Shown one piece after another: positions 35,081 through 43,115 of a DNA stretch of 64,000 nt. A program made the position numbers and the translations under genes. The DNA is taken from positions 2,862,501 through 2,926,500 of the forward strand of contig NZ_CP045492.1 in NCBI RefSeq assembly GCF_015500055.1. The letters are read 5' to 3'. Under the pieces are notes generated by a model. The model did no database searches. It was not told the DNA's origin and worked only from the letters and a program-made list of their open reading frames with translations. The DNA is from Mesorhizobium sp. NBSH29 (GTDB lineage: Bacteria > Pseudomonadota > Alphaproteobacteria > Rhizobiales > Rhizobiaceae). How positions within the stretch are numbered: the stretch's first letter is position 1; each line of letters opens with the position of its first letter.

Positions 35081-37270
35081 ATGAAAAAGGACGACCTGAC
35101 CCCGAAAAACGCACGCAGTGAAGCAGACATATTTGCAGAACTTTCTTCGCTCTGCCTTGCGCCCGGTTATGTTCACGCACTCGCTTATTTTTGCTTTAGA
35201 GACAACCTAATCATGTACGCAGGTGACATGGTCACCGAAGAGGACGTTCAGCATCAATATTCGCACGAAAAACTTCTGCGGGCGGAAATATCGACCCTTA
35301 TCGGACTAATGGTCAAGAGTGACATAGATGTTACGCTTCCGAACCAAAAAACCTTGCAGGACTACGTCGAACGATCGGAGTATCTCCTTCACGAGATGCA
35401 TATGTGTCTCCAGAAACCGTGGCTGGCGGGGTTTCTATCGATGGCGTCAAGCACGCAAGCAGAAAAACTCGACCCATTCGGCACCGCGGAAGGTCTACGT
35501 GAGCCAATCTTCTACGGTGGAGAGTCGGCCTACAATTTCCAATATGAGGAGTTGGCAGGATTAAAGTATCGCGGAGACAATGAGTGGCTCATGTCGAACG
35601 CCGGCTTCTCAGTCGATGAGGCAATACAAGTTGCGCGAGCCCTAGGTGACCTGCAACTACGGAAGATCCTAGCGCATCGCGATGCGCTCCGGAAACTACC
35701 GCCAGACCTGTGGAGCATATTTCCGGCGTTTTTGTTTCATTGTGACGAGCTGCATTCGGAAACCGGAATAGACCCAAGCAGGATCAAGAAAATTGTAGAC
35801 GCTTTTTGCCTTTCTAAGGAAGCGGCGAACAGCTCGTTTTCGAGTATGAGCGCATTCAACGAAATCAATGCGGCCCCGATAATCCGCTTGTCCACTGGGC
35901 ACTACCTTCTTTTGCAGCACTATAGCCTACTTGAAGCATTGTATGAGTCGCCGTTCTTTTGGATGGTCAACGACAAACCCTATCGCTCGCAGGCATCCAA
36001 AAATCGCGGAGCTTTCCTTGAAAGCTTTTTGACCGAGCGTCTGAAGCGCGTTTTCGGTGCTCGCCATGTCTACCAGAATGTCGATGTATACAAGGGAAAG
36101 GATCGGCTCGGTGAAGTAGATGTTCTTGTTCTCTATGGCAACACCGCGATCGTTGTCCAAGCAAAGTCAAAACGTCTCACGATCGAAGCGCGGAAAGGGA
36201 ATGATCTCCAACTCAAATCCGATTTTAAGAATGCAATTCAAGACGCCTATGATCAGGCTTGGCTGTGTTCAAATGCAATTCTCGCCGACGGCCACAAGTT
36301 TGTCTTGGCGACTGGCGAGGAGATAAATTTAACAAAAAAGCCTACCTCAGTCTTCCCTATTTGCGTCGTTGCAGACCACTACCCGGCCATCGCTGCGCAG
36401 GCTAGACAATTCCTTAAAGCCCAATCGTCCGAAGAGATACGGCCTCCAATTGTGACCGATGTCTTTTTCGTGGATGTCTTGTCCGAAATTTTGGAATCGC
36501 CGCTTCATCTTCTTAATTACTTGGCACTAAGAACTCGTTTCGCCGACAAACTTCTTGTCACTCAAGAGCTCACCATTCTTGGATATCACCTTAAACACAA
36601 TTTGTGGGTCGAAGATCAGTACAACTTGATGAACTTGGGCGACGATTTCACCAGCTCACTTGACATTGCCATGACCGCTCGGAGGATGGGCGTGCCGGGA
36701 GTCAGCACACCCGAGGGCATTTTCACTCGCTTTAAGGGTTTGCTCATAGGCGATTTGCTTGACCAAATTGAAGATGCGGCCACACCGGAACTAGTCGGGT
36801 TGGGGATGCTACTTCTCCAAATGGGGTCGGATTCAGCCAAACACATCAATGCTCGTATAGCCAGCTTGGTGCAACTAGCAGACAAAGATGGCAAGCATCA
36901 CGATTTGTCCGTTCCGTCGGAGCCGACTAACTCCGGTTTCACAGTTCACGTGAATTCGCTTTTCGACGACGTTGCTCGGGAGCGACTGTCCGTGCACTGC
37001 AAGTTGCGAAAATACGATACGAAATCAGACTCTTGGTATGGACTACTCCTATATCCGGGAAGCGGTGAAATCCGAGGAGCGTTAGCAATTGAGGAGAAGT
37101 GGAAGCCGGACGCAAACATCGAAAAGGCGTTAGTAGAATGGCCTCGGAAACCAATGACCCCGATTAATCTACTGTCTCGTAAACCTAGAGAGCAGAAGAT
37201 TGGACGAAACGATCAATGTCCCTGTGGAAGTGGGAAGAAATACAAGAAATGTTGCCTCAATGCTCATTGA
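35081..37270 (+). CDS. Nuclease-like protein with C-terminal SEC-C zinc motif, probably acquired
   Basis: A 729-residue protein from ATG 35081; the longer frame upstream is only uvrA in another phase. Near residues 325-365 it has a possible PD-(D/E)xK nuclease core, with E345 and D347 in LGEVDVLVLYG and a Q360-x-K362 pair in VVQAKSK, like NERD-type domains but with Gln in place of the usual Glu. The last 20 residues are a SEC-C motif (C713, C715, C724, C725) that would bind zinc. The rest is unrecognised. The DNA is markedly more AT-rich and uses rarer codons than uvrA before it, a sign of transfer. Possible roles are nucleic-acid processing or defence; neither is shown. Confidence 0.7.
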   Translation: MKKDDLTPKNARSEADIFAELSSLCLAPGYVHALAYFCFRDNLIMYAGDMVTEEDVQHQYSHEKLLRAEISTLIGLMVKSDIDVTLPNQKTLQDYVERSEYLLHEMHMCLQKPWLAGFLSMASSTQAEKLDPFGTAEGLREPIFYGGESAYNFQYEELAGLKYRGDNEWLMSNAGFSVDEAIQVARALGDLQLRKILAHRDALRKLPPDLWSIFPAFLFHCDELHSETGIDPSRIKKIVDAFCLSKEAANSSFSSMSAFNEINAAPIIRLSTGHYLLLQHYSLLEALYESPFFWMVNDKPYRSQASKNRGAFLESFLTERLKRVFGARHVYQNVDVYKGKDRLGEVDVLVLYGNTAIVVQAKSKRLTIEARKGNDLQLKSDFKNAIQDAYDQAWLCSNAILADGHKFVLATGEEINLTKKPTSVFPICVVADHYPAIAAQARQFLKAQSSEEIRPPIVTDVFFVDVLSEILESPLHLLNYLALRTRFADKLLVTQELTILGYHLKHNLWVEDQYNLMNLGDDFTSSLDIAMTARRMGVPGVSTPEGIFTRFKGLLIGDLLDQIEDAATPELVGLGMLLLQMGSDSAKHINARIASLVQLADKDGKHHDLSVPSEPTNSGFTVHVNSLFDDVARERLSVHCKLRKYDTKSDSWYGLLLYPGSGEIRGALAIEEKWKPDANIEKALVEWPRKPMTPINLLSRKPREQKIGRNDQCPCGSGKKYKKCCLNAH

Positions 37271-37382
37271 GCATTGGCAAAAATCAAACCTACCCCCAAA
37301 CCACCTCCTCACCCAATCCCCTCAGCCCTCAGCCTTCGACACCAACCCCTCCACCACCGACTGGGCCACCAGCACCAACGGC

Positions 37383-37549
37383 CCTCATCCTGAGGTGCGA
37401 GCCCCTCGGATGTGCCGGCTCCAACGCATCCCTTCGGCGGCGAGCCTCGAAGGACCGGTGCCCGCGCGGTCGTGCGTCCTTCGAGGCTCGCCCGCTGATG
37501 TTTGTTCTAGATTTTCCAGCCGCTTGCGGGCTCACACCTCAGGATGAGG
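37383..37549. repeat. Palindromic repeat element A, copy 1
   Basis: Outer arms CCTCATCCTGAGG (37383-37395) and CCTCAGGATGAGG (37537-37549) enclose an inner stem of about 15 bp, with arms around CGAGCCTCGAAGGAC and GTCCTTCGAGGCTCG. The same design recurs at 37926-38091. Similar palindromes are widespread between genes in rhizobial genomes. Confidence 0.85.
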
Positions 37550-37576
37550 ATCGTGGAGAAAACGCATACCTCTCGT

Positions 37577-37609
37577 CAGCCTCATGGTGAGCCTGTCGAA
37601 CCACGAGGC
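37577..37609. repeat. Repeat element B, copy 1
   Basis: A roughly 33-base element with core GTGAGCCTGTCGAACCA and ends CCTC/GAGG. It recurs identically at 38120-38152 and, with three changes, at 40114-40138 inside the DUF72 gene. Confidence 0.8.
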
Positions 37610-37623
37610 GCTTGGCGCAAACA

Positions 37624-37793
37624 CCCCTCTCCGTCTTGGGCTGCGCCCAAGCCACCTCTCCCCGCAGGCGGGGCGAGGAAATGCGGCGGTGCTGCTGGCG
37701 CCATCGTGAAAGGCGAACCGCCCCTCCAGCCAGCCATTTCCTCGCCCCACGAAAAGTGGGGAGAGGTGGCGCGCGCAGCGCGACGGAGAGGGG
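37624..37793. repeat. Palindromic repeat element C, copy 1
   Basis: Outer arms CCCCTCTCCGTC and GACGGAGAGGGG close a nested set of stems (CCACCTCTCCCC with GGGGAGAGGTGG, and a TTGGGCTGCGCCCAA hairpin). Copy 2 is at 38171-38342, with the outer 60 or so bases on each side nearly identical and the centre diverged. Confidence 0.85.
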
Positions 37794-37925
37794 TTTTCGT
37801 TGCGCCTTGGCGCGCCCCTACCCCAAACCACTTCCGCATTCGATCCCCTCAGCCCGTCATCCATCAACACCAGCACCAGCACCAGCCCCAGCCCCTCCAC
37901 CACCGCCGGACCCAGCACCAACAGT

Positions 37926-38091
37926 CCTCATCCTGAGGCGCGAGCCCCCGCTGCGAGCCTGAGACCAGCGCACCCCTTCACGGGCGAGCCTCGAAGGATG
38001 GTGCCCGTGATGTCGTGCGTCCTTCGAGGCTCGCTCGCCGGAGATTATGCAAAACACCCAGCCGCGTGCGGGCTCGCACCTCAGGATGAGG
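37926..38091. repeat. Palindromic repeat element A, copy 2
   Basis: Same outer arms as copy 1 (37926-37938 and 38079-38091) and a similar inner stem built on GCCTCGAAGGA and TCCTTCGAGGC. The interior differs from copy 1 at many places. Confidence 0.85.
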
Positions 38092-38119
38092 ACGGTGGAG
38101 GAATGCGCAAACGTCCCAA

Positions 38120-38152
38120 CAGCCTCATGGTGAGCCTGTCGAACCACGAGGC
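38120..38152. repeat. Repeat element B, copy 2
   Basis: Identical over its length to the copy at 37577-37609 and in the same position between elements A and C. Confidence 0.8.
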
Positions 38153-38170
38153 TGTTGGCGCAAGCAAACG

Positions 38171-38342
38171 CCCCTCTCCGTCTTGGGCTGCGCCCAAGCC
38201 ACCTCTCCCCGCAAGCGGGGCGAGGAAATGGCGTTGGCGCTGCTGGCGTCAGTTCTGTTGGGCGCAACGCCCATCCAGCCAGCCATTTCCTCGCCCCACG
38301 AAAAGTGGGGAGAGGTGGCGCGCGCAGCGCGACGGAGAGGGG
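38171..38342. repeat. Palindromic repeat element C, copy 2
   Basis: Same outer arms and flanking stems as copy 1. It ends only 10 bp before the ATG of the 268-residue gene at 38353, so it would lie in the leader of that gene. Confidence 0.85.
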
Positions 38343-38352
38343 TTTTGTCCCA

Positions 38353-39159
38353 ATGACACCCAAACGAAATATTCTATCCACCCCCCTCCCCACGCCGCCA
38401 CAATGGCTGCAGGAGGCGGTGATGGATTGGGACAGGGCGATTGAGGTGAACCGGGAGGCGCTGGAGCGGGTGCTGGTGATGCTGATTTGCATGGCCGGGC
38501 TGCGGCGCGCGGTGCTGCATCCAGGTGATGCCGGGCGCACCACTTTGCCCCGCCATCTGCACCGCGCCGTGCTGCGTCTGTTGCGGCCGGCGGAATCGGC
38601 AATGCGCCGGCTGGTCATCATCATCGCGCGTGGCCTTGTCGTTGCGCCGCGCGACATGCCAGGCGGCTGTTTTTCGCGCGCACCGGGCCGCACTTTTCCG
38701 GCCCACAACGCCCTGAATGATGCGCAAGGGCAAAAGAAATGCGGCCTGCCACTCTGCGATCCGGCGCGACGTTATTTTTTGCCGCTGCGCAGGGGCGCGG
38801 CCTCCAACAGCGTGCCGCGCATTTCGCTGCCCGGAATTTTGGCGCCCTTTGTCATCACGCCGCGCCCACTGCCCGCGCGCGACGATCTTGTGGATGCCAA
38901 CGGGCTGGTGCTGCGCCTGCAAACGCTGACCCATGTGCTGGACGACCTGCCGCGCCACGCGCTGCGCTTTGCCCGCTGGCATGCGCGGGCGCGGGCCGAA
39001 GCCAGCCAGCCAGCCGCCCAAAAAAATCGGCGCCGCTGGCCGCTGCGCCATGGAAGGCCGCCGGGTGCCCACCGAAAGGGTGACCATGAAGTGCATCTCC
39101 TGCTGACCAATCTGCACGGCCTGGCTTTCGATGCGCTGCAGCGCCCCGACACATCCTGA
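38353..39159 (+). CDS. Conserved hypothetical protein of 268 residues
   Basis: ATG at 38353 begins MTPKRNILSTPLPTPPQWLQ. The N-terminal part looks conserved and alpha-helical (AVMDWDRAIEVNREALERV, then LPRHLHRAVLRLLRPAES), and a later segment reads SVPRISLPG. I recall similar proteins in other rhizobia but no named function. The low-complexity C-terminus is Ala/Arg-rich. The frame remains open upstream through repeats, which is not meaningful. The 158 bp after its stop hold no clear gene. Confidence 0.6.
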   Translation: MTPKRNILSTPLPTPPQWLQEAVMDWDRAIEVNREALERVLVMLICMAGLRRAVLHPGDAGRTTLPRHLHRAVLRLLRPAESAMRRLVIIIARGLVVAPRDMPGGCFSRAPGRTFPAHNALNDAQGQKKCGLPLCDPARRYFLPLRRGAASNSVPRISLPGILAPFVITPRPLPARDDLVDANGLVLRLQTLTHVLDDLPRHALRFARWHARARAEASQPAAQKNRRRWPLRHGRPPGAHRKGDHEVHLLLTNLHGLAFDALQRPDTS

Positions 39160-39317
39160 AAAATTTTGGCTGATGAAAAAGGCTGGTTGAATGTAACCCA
39201 CCGCCTCGCAGCGCGTGGCATCAATCCCTGCTGTCAGGAGCGGGCGCAAACCGGGTGGACAAGCGTGCAGCACCAACGCATTTTGCGCCCACACGGGTCA
39301 GCAAAGAGTTTTGAAAA

Positions 39318-40142
39318 ATGCCAACAGAAAAACAGATACGTGCCGGCATGGGTGGCTGGACCTTTGAGCCCTGGGATGAAAGCTTCTATCCCGGCACATT
39401 GGCCAAGGCCAAGCAGCTGCAATTCGCATCGCGGCAAGTGCCAACAATCGAGGTGAATGGCACATTTTATTCGACATTCAAACCCGCCACTTTTGCCAAA
39501 TGGGCGGCAGAAACGCCGGATGATTTCATATTCTCATTGAAGGCAGTGCGCTACGCAACCAACCGCAAAATTCTGGCAGAAGCTGGCGAATCCGTCGCGC
39601 GGTTTCTCGGCTCCGGCATTTCCGAACTGGGCGCAAAGCTCGGCCCCATTCTCTGGCAATTCGCCCCGACCAAGAAATTCGATGCCGATGATTTCGGTGC
39701 GTTTCTGGCGCTGCTGCCCGATAGTCAGGACGGCGTGAAACTCAGCCATGCAGTCGAGGTGCGCACCGACAGTTTCAAGACGCCCGATTTCATAACATTG
39801 GCGCGCAAGCACAAGGTCGCCATCGTCTATGCCGACCACGAGAAATATCCCGCCATCGCCGATGTCACCGGCGATTTCGTCTATGCGCGACTGCAGACCG
39901 GCGCGGACGATATTGCCACCTGCTACGCGCCCGAACAACTCGACCAATGGGCCGCCCGCGCCCGCCTCTGGGCATCCGGCAAGACCGTCACCGACCTGCC
40001 ACTCAGCGCGCCCGATGCACCGGCAAAAATCATCCCGCGCGATGTGTTTGTCTATTTCATCTCATCGGGCAAAACCCGCGCCCCACACGGCGCGATAGAA
40101 TTCAACGAGCGCGTGGTAAGCCTGTCGAACCAGAAGGCATAA
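39318..40142 (+). CDS. DUF72 (YecE-like) family protein
   Basis: A 274-residue TIM-barrel-like protein with the DUF72 signatures GMGGWTFEPWDESFYPG at the start, VNGTFYSTFKPATFAKWA, GPILWQFAPTKKF and FVYARLQTG. The function of the family is unknown. The C-terminal tail VVSLSNQKA is encoded by a near copy of repeat element B (40114-40138), so the original stop may have been replaced when the repeat arrived. Weak ribosome site; ATG at 39318 fits the family start. Confidence 0.88.
   Translation: MPTEKQIRAGMGGWTFEPWDESFYPGTLAKAKQLQFASRQVPTIEVNGTFYSTFKPATFAKWAAETPDDFIFSLKAVRYATNRKILAEAGESVARFLGSGISELGAKLGPILWQFAPTKKFDADDFGAFLALLPDSQDGVKLSHAVEVRTDSFKTPDFITLARKHKVAIVYADHEKYPAIADVTGDFVYARLQTGADDIATCYAPEQLDQWAARARLWASGKTVTDLPLSAPDAPAKIIPRDVFVYFISSGKTRAPHGAIEFNERVVSLSNQKA
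40114..40138. repeat. Repeat element B-like copy inside the DUF72 gene
   Basis: TGGTAAGCCTGTCGAACCA plus AGGC matches element B at 37.6 and 38.1 kb in all but three bases and supplies the last nine codons before the stop. Confidence 0.7.
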
Positions 40143-40306
40143 CCACCCAGCGCTGCTCGTTTCGAGGGCACAATGCCTAAGATTTAGGCTGCGAAGGCAG
40201 ATCAATAACGCCTACCTGGCCAAGCTCTTATCTCACACCCCATCAAACGCTATAAAAGCAGGCGAATCTGGGCAAATCGTCCAGTTTTGTCTCGTATCGC
40301 ACTTAC

Positions 40307-40322
40307 TGGCACACTTCATGCT
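40307..40322 (+). promoter_or_regulatory. Sigma-54 promoter for glnB-glnA
   Basis: TGGCAC-(N7)-TGCT has GG and GC separated exactly as in the -24/-12 consensus (TGGCACG-N4-TTGCA). It lies 64 bp before the glnB ATG, the expected spacing for an NtrC-activated promoter. A clear NtrC site was not found upstream. Confidence 0.75.
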
Positions 40323-40325
40323 TGA

Positions 40326-40724
<399 letters not shown>

Positions 40725-40765
40725 TCCGTTAAACCGTTCCAGGAAAGTACATAGGGAAACATCAT

Positions 40766-42175
40766 ATGACGACGGCAACCGATATCATCAAACAGATCAA
40801 GGACAACGATGTGAAATTCGTTGATCTGCGCTTCACCGATCCGCGCGGAAAGCTACAGCACGTCACCATGGATGTGGTGGCGGTTGATGAAGACATGTTC
40901 ACTGACGGCGTCATGTTTGACGGCTCGTCCATTGGCGGCTGGAAAGCAATCAATGAGAGCGACATGGTTTTGATGCCAGACATCGAAACGGTGCACATGG
41001 ACCCGTTCTTCGCTCAGTCCACCATGATCATCATGTGCGACATTCTCGATCCTGTCTCTGGTGAATCCTACAACCGCGATCCACGCGGCACAGCCAAGAA
41101 GGCCGAGGCATATCTGCGCGCTGAAGGCTTCGGCGACACCGTCTTTATCGGGCCAGAGCCAGAGTTCTTCGTCTTTGATGACGTGAAATACAAGGCAGAC
41201 CCTTTCAACACCGGGTTCCGCATCGATTCCAACGAGCATCCATCAAACGACGACACGCATTACGAGACCGGCAATATGGGCCATCGCCCACGTATGAAGG
41301 GTGGTTACTTCCCAGTCCCGCCAGTTGACGCGCTGCAGGACATGCGTTCGGAGATGCTTACGGTCCTGTCTGAAATGGGCGTGGTTGTTGAAAAGCATCA
41401 CCATGAAGTTGCTTCGGCCCAGCACGAGCTCGGCATTAAATTCGACACGCTGGTACGCAACGCTGACAAGACGCAAGTGTTCAAATACGCTGTGCATCAG
41501 GTCGCCAACGCTTATGGGAAGACGGCAACTTTCATGCCCAAGCCCGTATTCGGAGACAATGGCTCGGGCATGCATGTTCACATGTCCATCTGGAGAGACG
41601 GCAAACCGACTTTTGCCGGAAACGAATATGCAGGTCTTTCAGAGAGCTGCCTTTATTTCATCGGCGGCGTCATAAAGCACGCCAAGGCAGTCAACGCCTT
41701 CACCAATCCGCTGACCAACTCCTACAAGCGCCTGGTGCCCGGATATGAAGCGCCGGTCCTTTTGGCCTACTCAGCCCGCAACCGTTCTGCCTCGTGCCGC
41801 ATTCCATTCGGCTCCTCGCCAAAGGCAAAGCGCGTCGAAGTGCGCTTCCCTGATCCAGGCGCAAACCCGTATCTCGCCTTCTCCGCGCTCTTGATGGCCG
41901 GCCTCGATGGCATCAAAAACAAGATCCACCCGGGCCAGCCTATGGACAAGGATCTCTACGATCTGCCGCCCAAGGAATTGAAAAAGATCCCAACCGTATG
42001 CGGCTCCCTGCGTGAAGCTCTCCAGAGCCTCGACAAGGATCGTGGCTTCCTGAAAGCCGGCGGCGTGTTTGATGATGACCAGATCGACGCTTACATCGAA
42101 CTGAAAATGGCCGAAGTCATGCGTTTCGAGATGACCCCTCACCCGGTCGAATTCGACATGTATTACTCGGTCTAA
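40766..42175 (+). CDS. glnA: Glutamine synthetase type I
   Basis: GSI makes glutamine from glutamate and ammonia. The 469-residue protein has the beta-grasp N-terminus with FDGSSIGGW, the catalytic [14 protein letters not shown] and NRSASCRIP blocks, and the adenylylation Tyr in [12 protein letters not shown], so it is controlled by GlnE. It forms the usual rhizobial glnB-glnA operon. Its terminator lies 890 bp further on because an IS element has inserted 6 bp after its stop. Confidence 0.97.
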   Translation: MTTATDIIKQIKDNDVKFVDLRFTDPRGKLQHVTMDVVAVDEDMFTDGVMFDGSSIGGWKAINESDMVLMPDIETVHMDPFFAQSTMIIMCDILDPVSGESYNRDPRGTAKKAEAYLRAEGFGDTVFIGPEPEFFVFDDVKYKADPFNTGFRIDSNEHPSNDDTHYETGNMGHRPRMKGGYFPVPPVDALQDMRSEMLTVLSEMGVVVEKHHHEVASAQHELGIKFDTLVRNADKTQVFKYAVHQVANAYGKTATFMPKPVFGDNGSGMHVHMSIWRDGKPTFAGNEYAGLSESCLYFIGGVIKHAKAVNAFTNPLTNSYKRLVPGYEAPVLLAYSARNRSASCRIPFGSSPKAKRVEVRFPDPGANPYLAFSALLMAGLDGIKNKIHPGQPMDKDLYDLPPKELKKIPTVCGSLREALQSLDKDRGFLKAGGVFDDDQIDAYIELKMAEVMRFEMTPHPVEFDMYYSV

Positions 42176-42181
42176 AAAATA

Positions 42182-42640
42182 CTAGGCCGTGTGGACGAAT
42201 TTGATCAAGCATAGGCCTGCTGCGAAGCTTACGATTGAGCGGAAATTTCGTGCTGTCTTTTCGCATCGCAGGGCGACGCGTTTGAAGCGCTTGAGCCGCC
42301 CGAAGCCTTGTTCGATACGGGCGCGCGCCTTGTAGAGCGTCTGGGCGAAGAAGGCTGGCCTGTTTTTCTCGTTGGCCTTGTGAGGGATCACCGGGGCGAT
42401 GCCGCGTGTCCGCGCGGCTGCACGATTGGCCTTGCTGGAATAGCCTTTGTCGCCCAGCGCGGCACGTGGGGTGATGTCCGGCCCTATGTCGAGCAGGGTC
42501 TCAAAGCGGGTTGTGTCGGCAACTTGGCCACCGGTCAGATCGAACGCAATGATGTCGCCCGAATTGTCCGCCTTGGCGTGGATTTTCGTTGTGAACCCGC
42601 CGCGCGAGCGGCCGAGCGCCTGGCCTTGCTGCCCCCCTTT
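42182..42640 (-). CDS. IS5-family transposase, orfB part (read by -1 frameshift)
   Basis: The frame entered after a -1 slip at the AAAGGGGGG run (42640-42632) continues GQQGQALGRSRGG and carries the second catalytic Asp (ALGDKGYSS) and the Glu (RIEQGFGRLKRF). The stop TAG is formed by the last bases of the insertion end, at 42182-42184. It has no start of its own near the junction, so it is expressed as a fusion with orfA. Confidence 0.85.
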   Translation of the reverse strand, partial: KGGQQGQALGRSRGGFTTKIHAKADNSGDIIAFDLTGGQVADTTRFETLLDIGPDITPRAALGDKGYSSKANRAAARTRGIAPVIPHKANEKNRPAFFAQTLYKARARIEQGFGRLKRFKRVALRCEKTARNFRSIVSFAAGLCLIKFVHTA

Positions 42641-42963
42641 GCGCCCGCTGCCGAGACATGGGCGCGCACAATGGTGGAATCGAACATCTGGATCAGATGG
42701 GCCGATGCGCTCATCTCGGCCAACGTGTCGAAGAAGGCTTCGAACACGCCGGCTTTGCTCAGCCGGTCAAAGCGCTTCCACACTGAGTTCCAGTGGCCAA
42801 AGCGTTCCGGCAGCGCACGCCAGCGCACATTCTCCACCGTGAAGAAGTGCATGGCTTCCAGAAAAAGCCGGTCGTCCGCAGCCTTGCGGCCTCGCCGTGG
42901 CAGGCAAGCGCGGAAAACCTCCAGCGTGTTCGCCCAATCCGTTTCCGTCATCCTCGTGGACAT
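42535..42963 (-). CDS. IS5-family transposase, orfA part
   Basis: ATG at 42963 (MSTRMTETDWANTLEVF) begins the N-terminal helix-turn-helix region and the first catalytic Asp (QMFDSTIVRAH). Beyond the slippery AAAGGGGGG run this frame becomes meaningless Arg-rich sequence and stops at 42535, while the -1 frame carries the rest of the catalytic core. An ATG at 42993 is an alternative start. Confidence 0.88.
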   Translation of the reverse strand: MSTRMTETDWANTLEVFRACLPRRGRKAADDRLFLEAMHFFTVENVRWRALPERFGHWNSVWKRFDRLSKAGVFEAFFDTLAEMSASAHLIQMFDSTIVRAHVSAAGAKGGSKARRSAARAAGSQRKSTPRRTIRATSLRSI

Positions 42964-43066
42964 CGCCGACCTCCAAATCAGTCGACAATCCATGAATCAG
43001 ACTGGATTGGTCAGCGGAACCCCAAAAGCTATACCTGAGTCAATTCGTCCACACGGCCTAGTCGAC

Positions 43067-43100
43067 AAAGACCCGGCGGAGCAATCCGCCGGGTCTTTTT
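43067..43100. terminator. Original glnA terminator, displaced by the IS
   Basis: A perfect 14-bp stem (43067-43080 with 43085-43098, core GACCCGGCGGA) with a GCAA loop, followed by TTTTT on the plus strand. It starts 6 bp past the insertion and would have followed glnA directly before it. The minus side is preceded by AAA, so it can also stop btuC transcripts. Confidence 0.9.
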
Positions 43101-43115
43101 GCTGGCCATCAGCCC

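Larger units (their letters stand above)
37271..38352. other. Gene-free block of repeats
   Basis: About 1.1 kb without a supported gene. It consists of two copies of a compound repeat (elements A, B and C, listed separately) joined by low-complexity stretches rich in CACCA and CCAGCA. Open frames in it are repeat artefacts. Confidence 0.8.
42182..43061. mobile_element. IS5-family insertion sequence (two-ORF, frameshifting type)
   Basis: Ends: CTAGGCCGTGTGGACGAATT at 42182 and its exact complement ending at 43061, a 20-bp match. Because CTAG is its own complement, the border between inverted repeat and target duplication (TA or CTAG) cannot be fixed. About 880 bp, with transposase orfA and orfB on the minus strand, as in the IS427-like branch of the IS5 family. 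Ends and DDE residues look intact, so it may be active. Only one copy is in this window. Confidence 0.93.

Noticed and set aside
37383-38342. CRISPR array
   Set aside because: Repeats are few, long, palindromic and of different types with no regular spacers or cas genes.
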